Shown piece by piece: positions 1-7,519 of a stretch of 10,210 nucleotides of DNA. Origin of the DNA: Desulfobacteraceae bacterium (GTDB lineage: Bacteria > Desulfobacterota > Desulfobacteria > Desulfobacterales > UBA11574); the NCBI GenBank assembly GCA_030671225.1, contig DAOVAE010000022.1:1-10210 (forward strand), in the 5' to 3' direction. The position numbers and the translations under genes are program-made. The notes under the pieces are model-generated. The model was not told where the DNA came from. It did not search any database and saw nothing but the letters and a program-made list of their open reading frames with translations. Numbering within the stretch: the stretch's first letter is position 1; each line of letters begins with the position of its first letter.

Positions 1-153
1 AATAAAGATTGAAATGAGAATAAGGCAAGTGTAGAAAATAAGTTGTTCTGAATATGATTCACTATAGGCAAAAGTCGCTTTTCTGTCAATGGAAAAGCAT
101 AAACATACTTTGATGTGCAGACCTAACTCAAATATTTAAGGGGGAGCAGGATT

Positions 154-834
154 ATGGATATTGTAGAAGCTATCAGAATGCGCAAGAGCATAAGAGACTT
201 TAAGCCCGATTCCGTGTTGAAAACTATTTTGAGGGATATCCTGGAAATAGCCGTCCGCGCACCATCAGCAGAGAATAGCCAGCCATGGGAATTCACCATT
301 ATCGCCGGGGACATCTTGGATAATATCAGGCAGACCAATATAGAACACCTGAAGGACGGGGCACCTCTGCATCCCGACCTTCACGCCGAAGGGTTGCCTC
401 CGGAAAGCGTTTATCGGCGGCGTCAAATTGAAATCGCCAAGCAGATTTTTCAGCTCATGGAGATACCAAAAGAGGATAGGGCTAAAAGAGATCGGTGGAT
501 GGAACGAGGATTCCGATATTTTAATGCACCGGCAGCTATCATTATATCGGTTGATCGATCGCTGCACTACCCCAGGCCATTGTTCGATATCGGTGCCGTA
601 ACACAGAACATCTGCCTGACAGCACTGAGCTATGGTCTGGGCACCTGCATTGGCAATCAGGGTATAACGTATCCCGAGGTGCTGCACAAATTTACCGGGA
701 TACCTGAATCCAAACGGATTATAATTTCCATTGCCATCGGTTATCCCAACTGGGATTTTCCAGCCAACAAGATTGTCAGCAACCGTGAATCGATTGAAAA
801 TATAACCACCTGGGTCGGGTTTGATGAGAGGTAA
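154..834 (+). CDS. Nitroreductase-family FMN-dependent oxidoreductase
   Basis: The 226-residue product looks like a cytoplasmic, NAD(P)H-dependent FMN flavoprotein of the nitroreductase superfamily; the physiological substrate cannot be read from sequence. Seen: an N-terminal RMRKSIRDF motif (residues 8-16), the usual FMN-phosphate-binding Arg/Ser region; APSAENSQPWEF (36-47), the family's second flavin-contact segment; a long variable helical section (about 65-120); then FDIGAVTQNICLTALSYGLGTC (about 144-165) and the AIGYP signature (194-198) that closes the core. The length is normal for the family. The start is well supported by an AGGGGGAG Shine-Dalgarno about 7 bases upstream of ATG. It stands alone on the plus strand and converges on the thioesterase gene. 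Members of this superfamily reduce nitroaromatics, quinones or enones or act in cofactor metabolism, so only the family call is secure. Confidence 0.93.
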   Translation: MDIVEAIRMRKSIRDFKPDSVLKTILRDILEIAVRAPSAENSQPWEFTIIAGDILDNIRQTNIEHLKDGAPLHPDLHAEGLPPESVYRRRQIEIAKQIFQLMEIPKEDRAKRDRWMERGFRYFNAPAAIIISVDRSLHYPRPLFDIGAVTQNICLTALSYGLGTCIGNQGITYPEVLHKFTGIPESKRIIISIAIGYPNWDFPANKIVSNRESIENITTWVGFDER

Positions 835-851
835 TATCTTAAAAAGCTAAA

Positions 852-882
852 GTGTTACCATGAGAGAAAATCAGGATAACAC
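852..882 (-). terminator. Possible terminator between convergent genes
   Basis: GTGTTACC (852-859) pairs with GGATAACAC (874-882) with a single bulged A. It lies just beyond the thioesterase stop codon in the gap between two convergent genes. Read on the minus strand it is followed by a T-rich stretch (TTTAGCTTTTT). The stem is short and bulged, so the call is weak. Confidence 0.35.
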
Positions 883-890
883 CCGCGCTC

Positions 891-1313
891 TTAAAGAAAG
901 GGGATCGGCTTGCCGGTACGATAGGCCAGAGCCTGGCATGTGGCGATCAAATGTCCATCCTTGTCTGTTACCCTGATATCAAAGCCGGCTGTCTTCTTGG
1001 TGCGGCTGACTTGCCGGGCTTCGGCTCGCAAACGCTTACCCGGTTTTGGGCTGGACACATATGTTACGCTCACGTTTAATGCCACGGCAACGGTCCCTTC
1101 TGTCTGGCCGGCCGCCTCAAAAGCCTCGTCGATCAGGCCAAAGACGGCCCCACCATGAGCTCGATCGTAAATATTATTCATGGTCGACGGGTCATAGGTC
1201 ATCTCCACCGCTGAATACCCAAGTTCCAGTTCGACCAGCTCCATGTTCAAAGCCCGCGCAAACGGTTCTTTCTCCACCGCACCATAGATAGCGTCCCTGA
1301 CCGCTTGGTCCAT
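891..1313 (-). CDS. PaaI-type hotdog-fold thioesterase
   Basis: This 140-residue protein has the length and motif layout of the PaaI/YbgC-like hotdog thioesterases, cytosolic enzymes that hydrolyse acyl- or aryl-CoA thioesters. Seen: NNIYDRAHGGAVFGLIDEAF at residues 46-65, which matches the family's active-site stretch (Asn, His53-Gly-Gly, and Asp62/Glu63 on the long hotdog helix). It is followed by VALNVSVTYVSSPKPGKRLRAEA (about 77-99) and a C-terminal strand pattern with ATCQALAYRTG (124-134). Start ATG has TTGGAG eight bases upstream. The gene is transcribed alone, downstream of the structured element at about 1398-1545 on the same strand, which might be an independent small RNA or its leader. 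The substrate is unknown; there are no phenylacetate genes nearby, so the paa name is not applied. Confidence 0.9.
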   Translation of the reverse strand: MDQAVRDAIYGAVEKEPFARALNMELVELELGYSAVEMTYDPSTMNNIYDRAHGGAVFGLIDEAFEAAGQTEGTVAVALNVSVTYVSSPKPGKRLRAEARQVSRTKKTAGFDIRVTDKDGHLIATCQALAYRTGKPIPFL

Positions 1314-1397
1314 AATATATCTCCAATTATTGTTTTGTGGTTCTAAAAAAAGACCAATTTATCACCTGTCCATAATAACAAAAAGAGGGTTGTTGGG

Positions 1398-1545
1398 CAA
1401 ATAAATAAGGCAGGGTCATTACTGACCCTGCCTTATCGCCTTGAAAGTTTTTAATATATGCTTCAAGGCATCGTCCAGTTCGGTTGAGCCATCAACTCAT
1501 CTTGATCGTGGAGTCGCCCGAACTGTTACTAATTATGTATACACT
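1398..1545 (-). ncRNA. Candidate structured small RNA or leader (three hairpins)
   Basis: On the minus strand, about 148 nucleotides fold into three consecutive hairpins. Hairpin 1 pairs CAGTTCGG (1476-1483) with CCGAACTG (1518-1525) and encloses a smaller stem, GTTGA/TCAAC (1483-1487 with 1492-1496). Hairpin 2 pairs GCCTTGAA (1438-1445) with TTCAAGGC (1462-1469). Hairpin 3 is a perfect 14-bp stem with a 4-base loop (1405-1418 with 1423-1436). A TATAAT box lies about 7 bases before the proposed 5' end. I recognise no named RNA family. Alternatives: a riboswitch or attenuator leader of the thioesterase gene, whose start codon is about 90 bases downstream on the same strand, or a copy of a dispersed repeat. 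The structure is seen directly; the RNA role is inferred. Confidence 0.4.
1405..1436 (-). terminator. 14-bp-stem terminator-like hairpin
   Basis: This is a perfect 14-bp inverted repeat (1405-1418 and 1423-1436) with a TTAC loop and a GC-rich core. On the minus strand it is followed by TTATTTG, a short and interrupted U-tract, so termination is plausible but may be inefficient. On the plus strand no U-tract follows directly. It ends the candidate RNA above. Confidence 0.5.
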
Positions 1546-1551
1546 ATTTGT

Positions 1552-1557
1552 ATTATA
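1552..1557 (-). promoter_or_regulatory. Candidate -10 box (TATAAT) of the structured element
   Basis: A consensus TATAAT reads on the minus strand. The predicted start point, about 1545, falls just before hairpin 1 of the candidate RNA. There is no good -35 hexamer at the usual distance; instead the 9-bp dyad at 1567-1594 covers that region, which would suit an activated or repressed promoter. AT-rich DNA yields such boxes by chance, so confidence is modest. Confidence 0.35.
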
Positions 1558-1566
1558 GCATATACC

Positions 1567-1594
1567 AAAGGTCGAGCTATATTAATCGACCTTT
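1567..1594. promoter_or_regulatory. 9-bp dyad, possible operator
   Basis: AAAGGTCGA (1567-1575) and TCGACCTTT (1586-1594) are perfect inverted copies separated by 10 bases. On the minus strand the dyad ends 9 bases before the TATAAT at 1557-1552, so it spans about -20 to -50 relative to the predicted start point. That is a usual place for a regulator site. It could instead be a weak terminator of the cyclase transcript. Confidence 0.35.
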
Positions 1595-1807
1595 CAAAAC
1601 TTTGTGATATGTAAAAATCCAGTCTAAGAAGATCCAGCTTTAATTACCACCCAAATTAGTTTTAAAGCCCACATATGATAATGTATCTTGTGTGTCAAGA
1701 ATAAAATAACACAATATATGGCAAATTAAATTATTTGCTATTGGGATATTCTCAGAAGGGAATTTTGAGCATTTGATTGGTATTGTATTGTTTCGATATT
1801 GTTGGCT

Positions 1808-3153
1808 TCATTGTTGTTTCTTTTTGACTTCATACATGTTCATATCCGCTCTGTGTATGAGATCATCAGGGCTATCTCCTTCCATGGCCATTGTAATGCC
1901 GGCGCTTACAGACACTTTGACATCTCCAATATTTTTAGAAAAAAAACGCTTTTTGCTGAAACTTTCTCTAAATTTCAAGATTTTCTCTCGTGCCATTTCC
2001 TCATTCAAACCTTCAATGACCACAGCAAACTCATCTCCCCATACCTTGCGATGAAATCATCTTTTCGAAAAGTTTCCTTCAGGCACTGGGCTACCTTTTG
2101 CAAAACTTTATCTCCGGCAACATGACCTAATGTATCATTGATCCATTTAAATTTATCTACATCGAAAAGCACTAACGAAAACGGACCTTGCTCTTTGCTA
2201 AACGCTTTTAGAGAATTCGTAATATTCGTATCGAAAGCCCTTCGGTTGTAAAGACCCGTGAGCCCGTCTTTTGTGGCCGCCGCCTGGAAATGTTCCGCCT
2301 TTTTGGACATGACAAGGGCGTCCTTTTCTGCTCCTGCGATCTTTTTGTTAAGCTTATCGATATTTTCTTGAGCTTTTTTAGCTTTCCTGATTTCCTCTTT
2401 TTTTCTTCTCGAAACCAGCTGCTTTACTTTCGTCAGCTTGTCAATGACAGCACTCTTTATTGCATCGATGGTTGCATGAACATTAAATGAGTCGGCTATT
2501 GAGCCTACTTCTTTATTGACTTTTATCTCAAACTGCTCAATCTCTTTTATCCTCTCATCTCCGCCAAACTCGCTCGTCAATGTCTTTTCAAGCTCCTTGA
2601 CATGTTCCAGGAGCATGAGAAAAGTGTTATTGATATATATAAAATCTTCCGAGATCTTGCCTTTCAGTCCTGTAATAAAACTTAAAAAGGAGGCTGCTGC
2701 ATCTTCTAACTCAATCTGTGCCATTTTCTTATTGCATTTCACATTAATAGAGTCTGCTTTTGTTTTCAGTTTGTCGGTTACCGGGTAAAAATCATCGAGC
2801 AGGACAACCATTATTTCCTTTATAATTTTGCATGCATTGAGCAGGCGATCTTGTAATTCATTCAGCTGTTTCAGGTCTCCCTCATCAAATCCTTTTTTAG
2901 TCTCTGCTGTAAAGATTTTGCTTATAAGTTTATCAATTTCCTTGGCAATTAGGTCGATGGGCAAGGCCTGGTCGGCGTTAACCATCTTTTTGACGGCCCG
3001 AAATTCTGCTGCAAACTCGTCATGCATAGCCATCACCGTGCCAAAGACCTTAATGACTTTTAAAAGACATTCCTTTTCATCATGCCCGAGACGTTCTATT
3101 TGTAAGTATTCTTCCTTTAATCGCTCTATTTCTGCCGCAATCTTATCATCCAT
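1808..3153 (-). pseudogene. Diguanylate cyclase (GGDEF), frameshifted in the GGDEF motif
   Basis: The gene would encode a soluble diguanylate cyclase of about 448 residues that makes c-di-GMP from two GTP. The first frame (3153-2005, 382 codons) has a long all-helical N-terminus without membrane segments (about 1-240), a charged coiled coil (about 245-290), the domain opening DGLTGLYNRRAF (296-307), FDVDKFKWIND (330-340) and the inhibitory-site RxxD as RKDD (363-366). At RYG (370-372) the frame leaves the expected GGDEF and runs on for ten residues to a stop. The expected reading, GGDEFAVVIEGLNEEM, continues in the neighbouring frame and ends at 1808 with ADMNMYEVKKKQQ, a normal domain end. 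One missing G in the run complementary to 2037-2040 explains everything. The start is backed by AAAGGT upstream. Whether this is true mutation, phase variation or sequencing error is open. Confidence 0.88.
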
Positions 3154-3186
3154 AAATCGACCTTTTCGTATCAGTTTTGTCTATTT

Positions 3187-3238
3187 AAAAAACGGGATAA
3201 TAGCTCGTTTGAAACAAATCTATTTCAAACGAGCTATT
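3187..3238 (-). terminator. Rho-independent terminator of the transketolase operon
   Basis: A perfect 16-bp inverted repeat (3199-3214 and 3223-3238, 8-base loop) is followed on the minus strand, after a few bases, by a run of six Ts (complement of 3187-3192). The first arm includes the transketolase stop codon TAG (3236-3234), so the terminator starts inside the coding sequence. It separates this operon from the cyclase gene downstream. Confidence 0.85.
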
Positions 3239-5252
3239 TCTTCAAAAGCTCCAGGGTTTTTTGAACAATGTTTTCAGGTGTAAATCCGAATTTTTGCATT
3301 ACGGTTCCACCAGGTGCGGAAGCACCAAAGCCTCTCATGCCGATGATAACGCCGCTGTTGCCAACATAATTTTCCCATCCCATGGAAGAACCGGCTTCTA
3401 TGGCCATACGTACGGTTACTTCCGGCAAAAGTACACGGTCTTTGTATTCTTGAGTGCTTTTTTCAAACAGTTCCCAGCTCGGCATGCTCACAACCCGGAC
3501 GGCAATACTTTCCAGAGCGAGGCGCTTTTGGGCTTCAAGGGCAATATGCACTTCCGACCCTGTGGCAATCAAGATGATATCAGGCTTGCCCTCGCAATCC
3601 GCCAGGATATAAGCCCCGTCTGTCAGACCGTTTTCTGTATTGTCCCGGTTTAATACCGGAAGTTTCTGGCGGCTAAGAATTAGAGCTGCCGGACCGCTTG
3701 TGTTCTTTACGGCATGACGCCATGCTTGGGCTGTTTCCGTAGCATCGGCCGGCCGGATAACCGTAAGGCCCGAGATGGCGCGGAGAGAGGCCATTTGCTC
3801 AACAGGCTGATGGGTGGGACCGTCCTCGCCTACCGCAATGCTGTCGTGAGTAAAAATATATATTACCGGAAGTTTCATAATGCTGGCAGCACGAATTGCC
3901 GGCCTCATATAGTCGGCAAACACAAGAAACGTTCCACCATAAGGCCGCAGACCGTTGTGAAGAAACATTCCGGAGATTATTCCTCCCATGGCATGTTCCC
4001 TGACACCGAAACGAATATTGCGGCCGTCGTATGCGTCTTTTTGAAATTCATGTGAAGCGTCCATATATGTTTTATTTGAAGGTGCCAGATCAGCAGAACC
4101 ACCGATAAGTGTGGGGAGATTCGCTGCTATGGCATTCAAAACCATGCCCGATGCTGCACGGGTTGCAATGGGCCCGTCGGCAGTTGAAAATTCGGGTATC
4201 TTGGAATCCCATCCTGCTGTTAAAAAACCACTCATGGCATCAACCCATTGTTTTGCCAGATCAGGATATTCTTTGCCGTAAGCCTGATATTTTTCCTGCC
4301 AACCGGCTTCGGCTTCATTCCCTGCGTCGATGCATTTTTTGAATCTATCCAATGCCTGCTCAGGTATGTAAAAAGAGATGTCTTCAGGAACCCCCAGGGT
4401 TTGTTTTGTCAGACGAACCTCTTCTGCACCAAGCGGAGCTCCGTGGGCAGCGGCTGTATCCTGTTTATTGGGGCTTCCAAAAGCAATATGTGTGCTCAGG
4501 ATAATCAGGGACGGTCGCTCGGTTTCTGCTTTTGCTTCCAGGAGGGCATCGAAGATTGCATCCATATCATTCCCGTTACCGACTTTCAGAATATGCCAGT
4601 TATAGGCATTAAAACGCAAGGCAACGTCTTCTGTAAAAGTTATATTTGTGCTCCCTTCAATTGAGATTTTATTGTCATCGTAAATGCAGATTAACCTGTC
4701 AAGGCCCAGATGCCCGGCAAGGGATGCAGCTTCAGACGAAACTCCTTCCATCATGTCTCCGTCTCCGCATATCATGTATGTGTAATGGTCCACAATCTCA
4801 TGTCCTGGCCGGTTAAAGCGGGCCGCCAGGTGCCGTTCTGCCATAGCCATACCCACTGCATTAGCAAAGCCCTGACCCAGTGGACCGGTTGTTGTTTCCA
4901 CTCCCGGAGTATGTCCGAATTCAGGATGTCCTGGTGTGTTGCTCCCCCACTGACGGAAATTCTTAATATCATCGAGGGTTACACCATAGCCCGAAAGGTG
5001 AAGCAGGCTGTAAAGGAGCATGGATGCATGTCCGGCTGAAAGTACAAATCGGTCCCTGTCGAGCCAACCTGGATTGTCGGGATTATGTTTCATAACTCGA
5101 GTCCAGAGGACATGGGCTGCAGGAGCAAGGCCCATTGGTGCACCGGGATGGCCGGAGTTTGCCTTTTGAATAGCATCCATGGAAAGTGTACGAATAGTAT
5201 TAATACAAATTTCATCGATTTTCACCTGGCTTTCAGACAAGCCTTGATTCAT
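3234..5252 (-). CDS. tkt: Transketolase
   Basis: This thiamine-diphosphate enzyme moves two-carbon ketol units between sugar phosphates in the non-oxidative pentose phosphate pathway; it is cytosolic and usually dimeric. At 672 residues it is full length. Seen: [10 protein letters not shown] (32-41) with the substrate/cofactor His35, LSAGHAS (71-77), GPLGQG (123-128), the ThDP motif GDGDMMEG...DDNKIS (163-170 and 192-197), AAHGAPLG with His269, the cofactor-activating Glu418 in REHAM, FTHDS (466-470) and GEDGPTHQP (474-482). I chose the ATG at 5252 because AAGGAG sits 8 bases upstream; an in-frame ATG at 5294 lacks a ribosome site and would add 14 residues not typical of the family. It follows the radical-SAM gene by 54 bp on the same strand, probably as one operon. 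Confidence 0.97.
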   Translation of the reverse strand: MNQGLSESQVKIDEICINTIRTLSMDAIQKANSGHPGAPMGLAPAAHVLWTRVMKHNPDNPGWLDRDRFVLSAGHASMLLYSLLHLSGYGVTLDDIKNFRQWGSNTPGHPEFGHTPGVETTTGPLGQGFANAVGMAMAERHLAARFNRPGHEIVDHYTYMICGDGDMMEGVSSEAASLAGHLGLDRLICIYDDNKISIEGSTNITFTEDVALRFNAYNWHILKVGNGNDMDAIFDALLEAKAETERPSLIILSTHIAFGSPNKQDTAAAHGAPLGAEEVRLTKQTLGVPEDISFYIPEQALDRFKKCIDAGNEAEAGWQEKYQAYGKEYPDLAKQWVDAMSGFLTAGWDSKIPEFSTADGPIATRAASGMVLNAIAANLPTLIGGSADLAPSNKTYMDASHEFQKDAYDGRNIRFGVREHAMGGIISGMFLHNGLRPYGGTFLVFADYMRPAIRAASIMKLPVIYIFTHDSIAVGEDGPTHQPVEQMASLRAISGLTVIRPADATETAQAWRHAVKNTSGPAALILSRQKLPVLNRDNTENGLTDGAYILADCEGKPDIILIATGSEVHIALEAQKRLALESIAVRVVSMPSWELFEKSTQEYKDRVLLPEVTVRMAIEAGSSMGWENYVGNSGVIIGMRGFGASAPGGTVMQKFGFTPENIVQKTLELLKK

Positions 5253-5306
5253 GATTCGTTTCTCCTTTCTTGTAAATTGTTTGACATTATTCATGAAAAA
5301 TTCGGG

Positions 5307-6176
5307 TTAAAATGCTCTCAAATATTCAGGCTTAAGCGCTATTTTACCTGCCAGGGCCTCGTCAATAAGGTTCAGAGTTGCCTCCTTGTCTTTCGGCAGC
5401 CTTGCTTTGATAGGAAGGTAGTTTGAAGCATGATTCGCATGGAAAAGTCCTTTAGAAAGTTTGGTTGCACCAATCATGTTTTTCAGTTCATGCAGCATTT
5501 CATCAGGTTCAAGAAGTGTAAAGTCTCCGGACAAATAATCCTTATAAAGCGGCGTACCTGGGATGAGCATAAGACTCAGGGCCCCAATATATTCAGGATC
5601 TATGGCTGAAAGTACCCGGCCGGTTTCCCGGGCGTGTATTTTGGAGCGTGTTTTGCCTGCAATGCCTAACAGTACTGTAATGGAGAGCTTGATCCCTGCT
5701 GCTTTTGCCTTTTTACCCATTAGGATCATCGTTTCTGATGTTGCGCCCTTGTTGATTTTTTTCAATGTAACATCGTCTCCTGTTTCAAGACCCAGGTAGA
5801 CAATACCAAAGCCATGGGCTTTCAAAGTTTTGAGCTCATCAAGGGTCTTCATTTTAAGGCTTTTGGCATTGGCATAAATGCCCACCCGTGTTACCCAGGG
5901 AAGCCGCTTTTCAATTTCCAGAAGAATATTCAGCAGCCTTTTCTGGGGAATAATTAAAGCGTCTCCATCGCAAAGAAATACGCGGCGCTGGCGCCTGCAG
6001 AAGTTTGCAGCAAAAGCGATATCATCCATAATAATGGAATCCGGTTTTATACGAAACCGTTCACCCTTGTACGCACCACAGAATGTGCACTTATTCCGAG
6101 AACATCCGACGGTTATCTGTAGCAGAATGCTGTTGGCTTCGCTGGGTGGCCGGATTATATTACCTTCATAGTGCAT
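5307..6176 (-). CDS. Radical-SAM protein, GCSxNKCxFC family
   Basis: The 289-residue product has the marks of a radical-SAM enzyme, which uses a 4Fe-4S cluster to cleave S-adenosylmethionine. The cluster motif is GCSRNKCTFC, with Cys25, Cys30 and Cys33, so the spacing is C-x4-C-x2-C, not the textbook C-x3-C-x2-C. It is embedded in QITVGCSRNKCTFCGAY, which I recognise as typical of a widespread family of unassigned radical-SAM proteins. Other marks: FLCDGDAL (67-74, the SAM-binding strand), YLGLETGDD (127-135), PGTPLY (206-211), and the family-typical C-terminus HASNYLPIKARLPKDKE (249-265). The start is ATG at 6176, with GGGAGA 8 bases upstream; a TTG 15 bases earlier overlaps that ribosome site and is unlikely. 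The biochemical role is unknown; coupling to transketolase suggests co-transcription, not necessarily a shared pathway. Confidence 0.9.
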   Translation of the reverse strand: MHYEGNIIRPPSEANSILLQITVGCSRNKCTFCGAYKGERFRIKPDSIIMDDIAFAANFCRRQRRVFLCDGDALIIPQKRLLNILLEIEKRLPWVTRVGIYANAKSLKMKTLDELKTLKAHGFGIVYLGLETGDDVTLKKINKGATSETMILMGKKAKAAGIKLSITVLLGIAGKTRSKIHARETGRVLSAIDPEYIGALSLMLIPGTPLYKDYLSGDFTLLEPDEMLHELKNMIGATKLSKGLFHANHASNYLPIKARLPKDKEATLNLIDEALAGKIALKPEYLRAF

Positions 6177-6194
6177 TAATTGTTCTCCCAAACT

Positions 6195-6208
6195 ACAATT
6201 AAAATTGT
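6195..6208. promoter_or_regulatory. 14-bp palindrome before the radical-SAM gene
   Basis: ACAATTAAAATTGT is a 6-bp inverted repeat with a 2-base centre, about 20 bases upstream of the radical-SAM start codon. It could be an operator, but it is short and AT-rich, so chance is a real alternative. Confidence 0.2.
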
Positions 6209-6270
6209 CGAAAGTTTTACCGCAATCTAAATCTTTTATGCAACCATTTTTCCTGATTCGGCTAAACCGG

Positions 6271-6307
6271 AAAAGTGCTTAAAATGCCAAAAGTGAACTA
6301 AAATGCC
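6271..6307. repeat. Two-copy tandem repeat of 18-19 bp
   Basis: The copies AAAAGTGCTTAAAATGCC (6271-6288) and AAAAGTGAACTAAAATGCC (6289-6307) lie head to tail and share AAAAGTG and TAAAATGCC around a variable centre. The spacing is close to two helical turns, about 95-130 bp upstream of the radical-SAM start. Paired binding sites for a regulator of either divergent gene would look like this; that is inference. Confidence 0.5.
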
Positions 6308-6497
6308 TATATTTATTAAAAGAATTTTGCCTAATTTATAAATTGTTCTCGAATTTTTTCGTGTATTCCGAAGTGAAAAAAATTTTGCCGGAAATAAAAA
6401 GATGAATGGACAACTTATTTGACGGAAGGGGTTACATTTATCAAGTAAGTTTGATACTGATACGAAAGCTGAGAAACTTTTTTCGGAGCGTTCATAC

Positions 6498-7478
6498 ATG
6501 ATACTTAATCTGGTTTTCTTTGTTATCGGTCTGTTGATGCTCTATTATGGTGCAAACTGGCTGGTAAAAGGATCTTCGAGTCTTGCGCGGAATCTTGGCT
6601 TGAAACCGCTTGTTATCGGGTTGACTGTAGTTGCATTCGGAACTTCGGCGCCCGAACTGTTTATCAGTGTTGTATCTTCCATTAAAGATAAAAGTATGAT
6701 CGCGGTGGGAAATGTTGTGGGAAGCAACATCTGTAACATCGCCCTTGTTCTTGGTTTGGCAGCATTAATACATCCGATAAAGAGCAATCGGTCGGTGTAC
6801 AGCCGGGACATTCCGATCATGCTCGGCATATCGATATATCTTTTGCTGATCTCGTTTGACTCGAGAATCGGAAGGCTCGAAGGAGCGTCGCTTTTTGGTG
6901 GAATTATCTTATATACATGCTTCAATTATTATATTGCCGTCAAGGAATCGAGGCATAAATTAAACGGGGAGAGTGTTGCTTTTGCACATGCCGCGGAAGA
7001 AATAGAATATGTAACTTCCAGAACCAGGCAGGTTGTATGGATCACAGTTGGAATTGTCGGTGTGGTCGTCGGTGCGGAAGTCCTTATTGATTCCGCTGTT
7101 GCTATTATGAAAGTATTCAGCGTCAGTGAAAAGTTCATCGGATTAACCATTGTAGCGCTGGGAACTTCGCTTCCGGAACTCGCCACATCCGTGGTTGCCG
7201 CTTTAAGGAAAGAGATGGATATAAGCATCGGAAACCTTGTGGGGAGCAACGTTTTCAATATACTGAGCGTACTCGGAGCGGCCTCTCTGGTAAGACCTAT
7301 CCCTATTCCAGGCGGCTTTATTAATAGCGGCCTGCTCATCGATTACCTGGTGATGATATTTGTCAGTTTTCTGCCGTGGCTGATGATGAGAAAGACTTGC
7401 GTTGTGACTCGCAGCAACGGCGTTACTCTCCTGGCCTGCTACATAGGATACGTCGCCTATCTAATACTGAAAGCATAG
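6498..7478 (+). CDS. Sodium/calcium exchanger-family antiporter (CaCA, YrbG-like)
   Basis: This 326-residue inner-membrane protein belongs to the cation/Ca2+ antiporter superfamily, which exports Ca2+ in exchange for Na+, K+ or H+. It shows the diagnostic internal duplication. The alpha-1 region has AFGTSAPELFISVVSS (46-61) with GNVVGSNICN (71-80), and alpha-2 has ALGTSLPELATSVVAA (220-235) with GNLVGSNVFN (245-254). Glu53 and Glu227 are the expected ion-coordinating acids. About ten hydrophobic segments flank a hydrophilic loop (about 148-175) rich in acidic residues. The length suits bacterial YrbG-type members. The start ATG has GGAG about 10 bases upstream. It is divergent from the radical-SAM operon and converges on the beta-helix gene. 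The cation and coupling ion are not determined by sequence alone. Confidence 0.94.
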   Translation: MILNLVFFVIGLLMLYYGANWLVKGSSSLARNLGLKPLVIGLTVVAFGTSAPELFISVVSSIKDKSMIAVGNVVGSNICNIALVLGLAALIHPIKSNRSVYSRDIPIMLGISIYLLLISFDSRIGRLEGASLFGGIILYTCFNYYIAVKESRHKLNGESVAFAHAAEEIEYVTSRTRQVVWITVGIVGVVVGAEVLIDSAVAIMKVFSVSEKFIGLTIVALGTSLPELATSVVAALRKEMDISIGNLVGSNVFNILSVLGAASLVRPIPIPGGFINSGLLIDYLVMIFVSFLPWLMMRKTCVVTRSNGVTLLACYIGYVAYLILKA

Positions 7479-7519
7479 CACCTAAAATCCGCATTAACTT
7501 TTTGAGAGCTTATCTGTTC

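Larger units (their letters stand above)
1314..1807. other. 494-bp gene-free region
   Basis: There is no convincing protein-coding frame between the thioesterase start and the end of the cyclase gene. The left half holds the three-hairpin element, its candidate -10 box and a 9-bp dyad, all listed separately. The right half (about 1600-1807) is AT-rich and contains a perfect TTGACA on the minus strand (complement of 1693-1698), but the hexamer 17 bases further on is a poor -10 (TATGTG), so I do not call a promoter there. Confidence 0.6.
6177..6497. other. Divergent intergenic region
   Basis: This is 321 bp of AT-rich DNA between two divergent genes and must hold both promoters. Visible are a tandem 18/19-bp repeat (6271-6307) and a 14-bp palindrome (6195-6208), listed separately. 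A TTGACG at 6424-6429 on the plus strand is a possible -35 but lacks a good -10 at 16-18 bases. No coding frame with a ribosome site is evident. Confidence 0.55.

Noticed and set aside
265..687. A 140-codon open frame antisense to the nitroreductase gene.
   Set aside because: It lies wholly within a confidently assigned gene, shows no recognisable motif and has no independent support.
1392..1398. GTTGGGC matches the core-site consensus GTTRRRY of integron attC sites.
   Set aside because: No matching RYYYAAC partner lies at a suitable distance on either side, there is no integrase, and a 7-bp degenerate match is expected by chance.
1624..1674. Short minus-strand frame starting MWALKLIWVV, 16 codons, hydrophobic, reminiscent of a leader peptide.
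   Set aside because: There is no ribosome binding site and no firm promoter, and a frame of this length is common by chance.
6236..6499. An 87-codon minus-strand frame in the divergent intergenic region.
   Set aside because: It has no ribosome site, its composition is unlike a protein, it would cover the exchanger start region, and it contains the tandem repeat; treated as non-coding.
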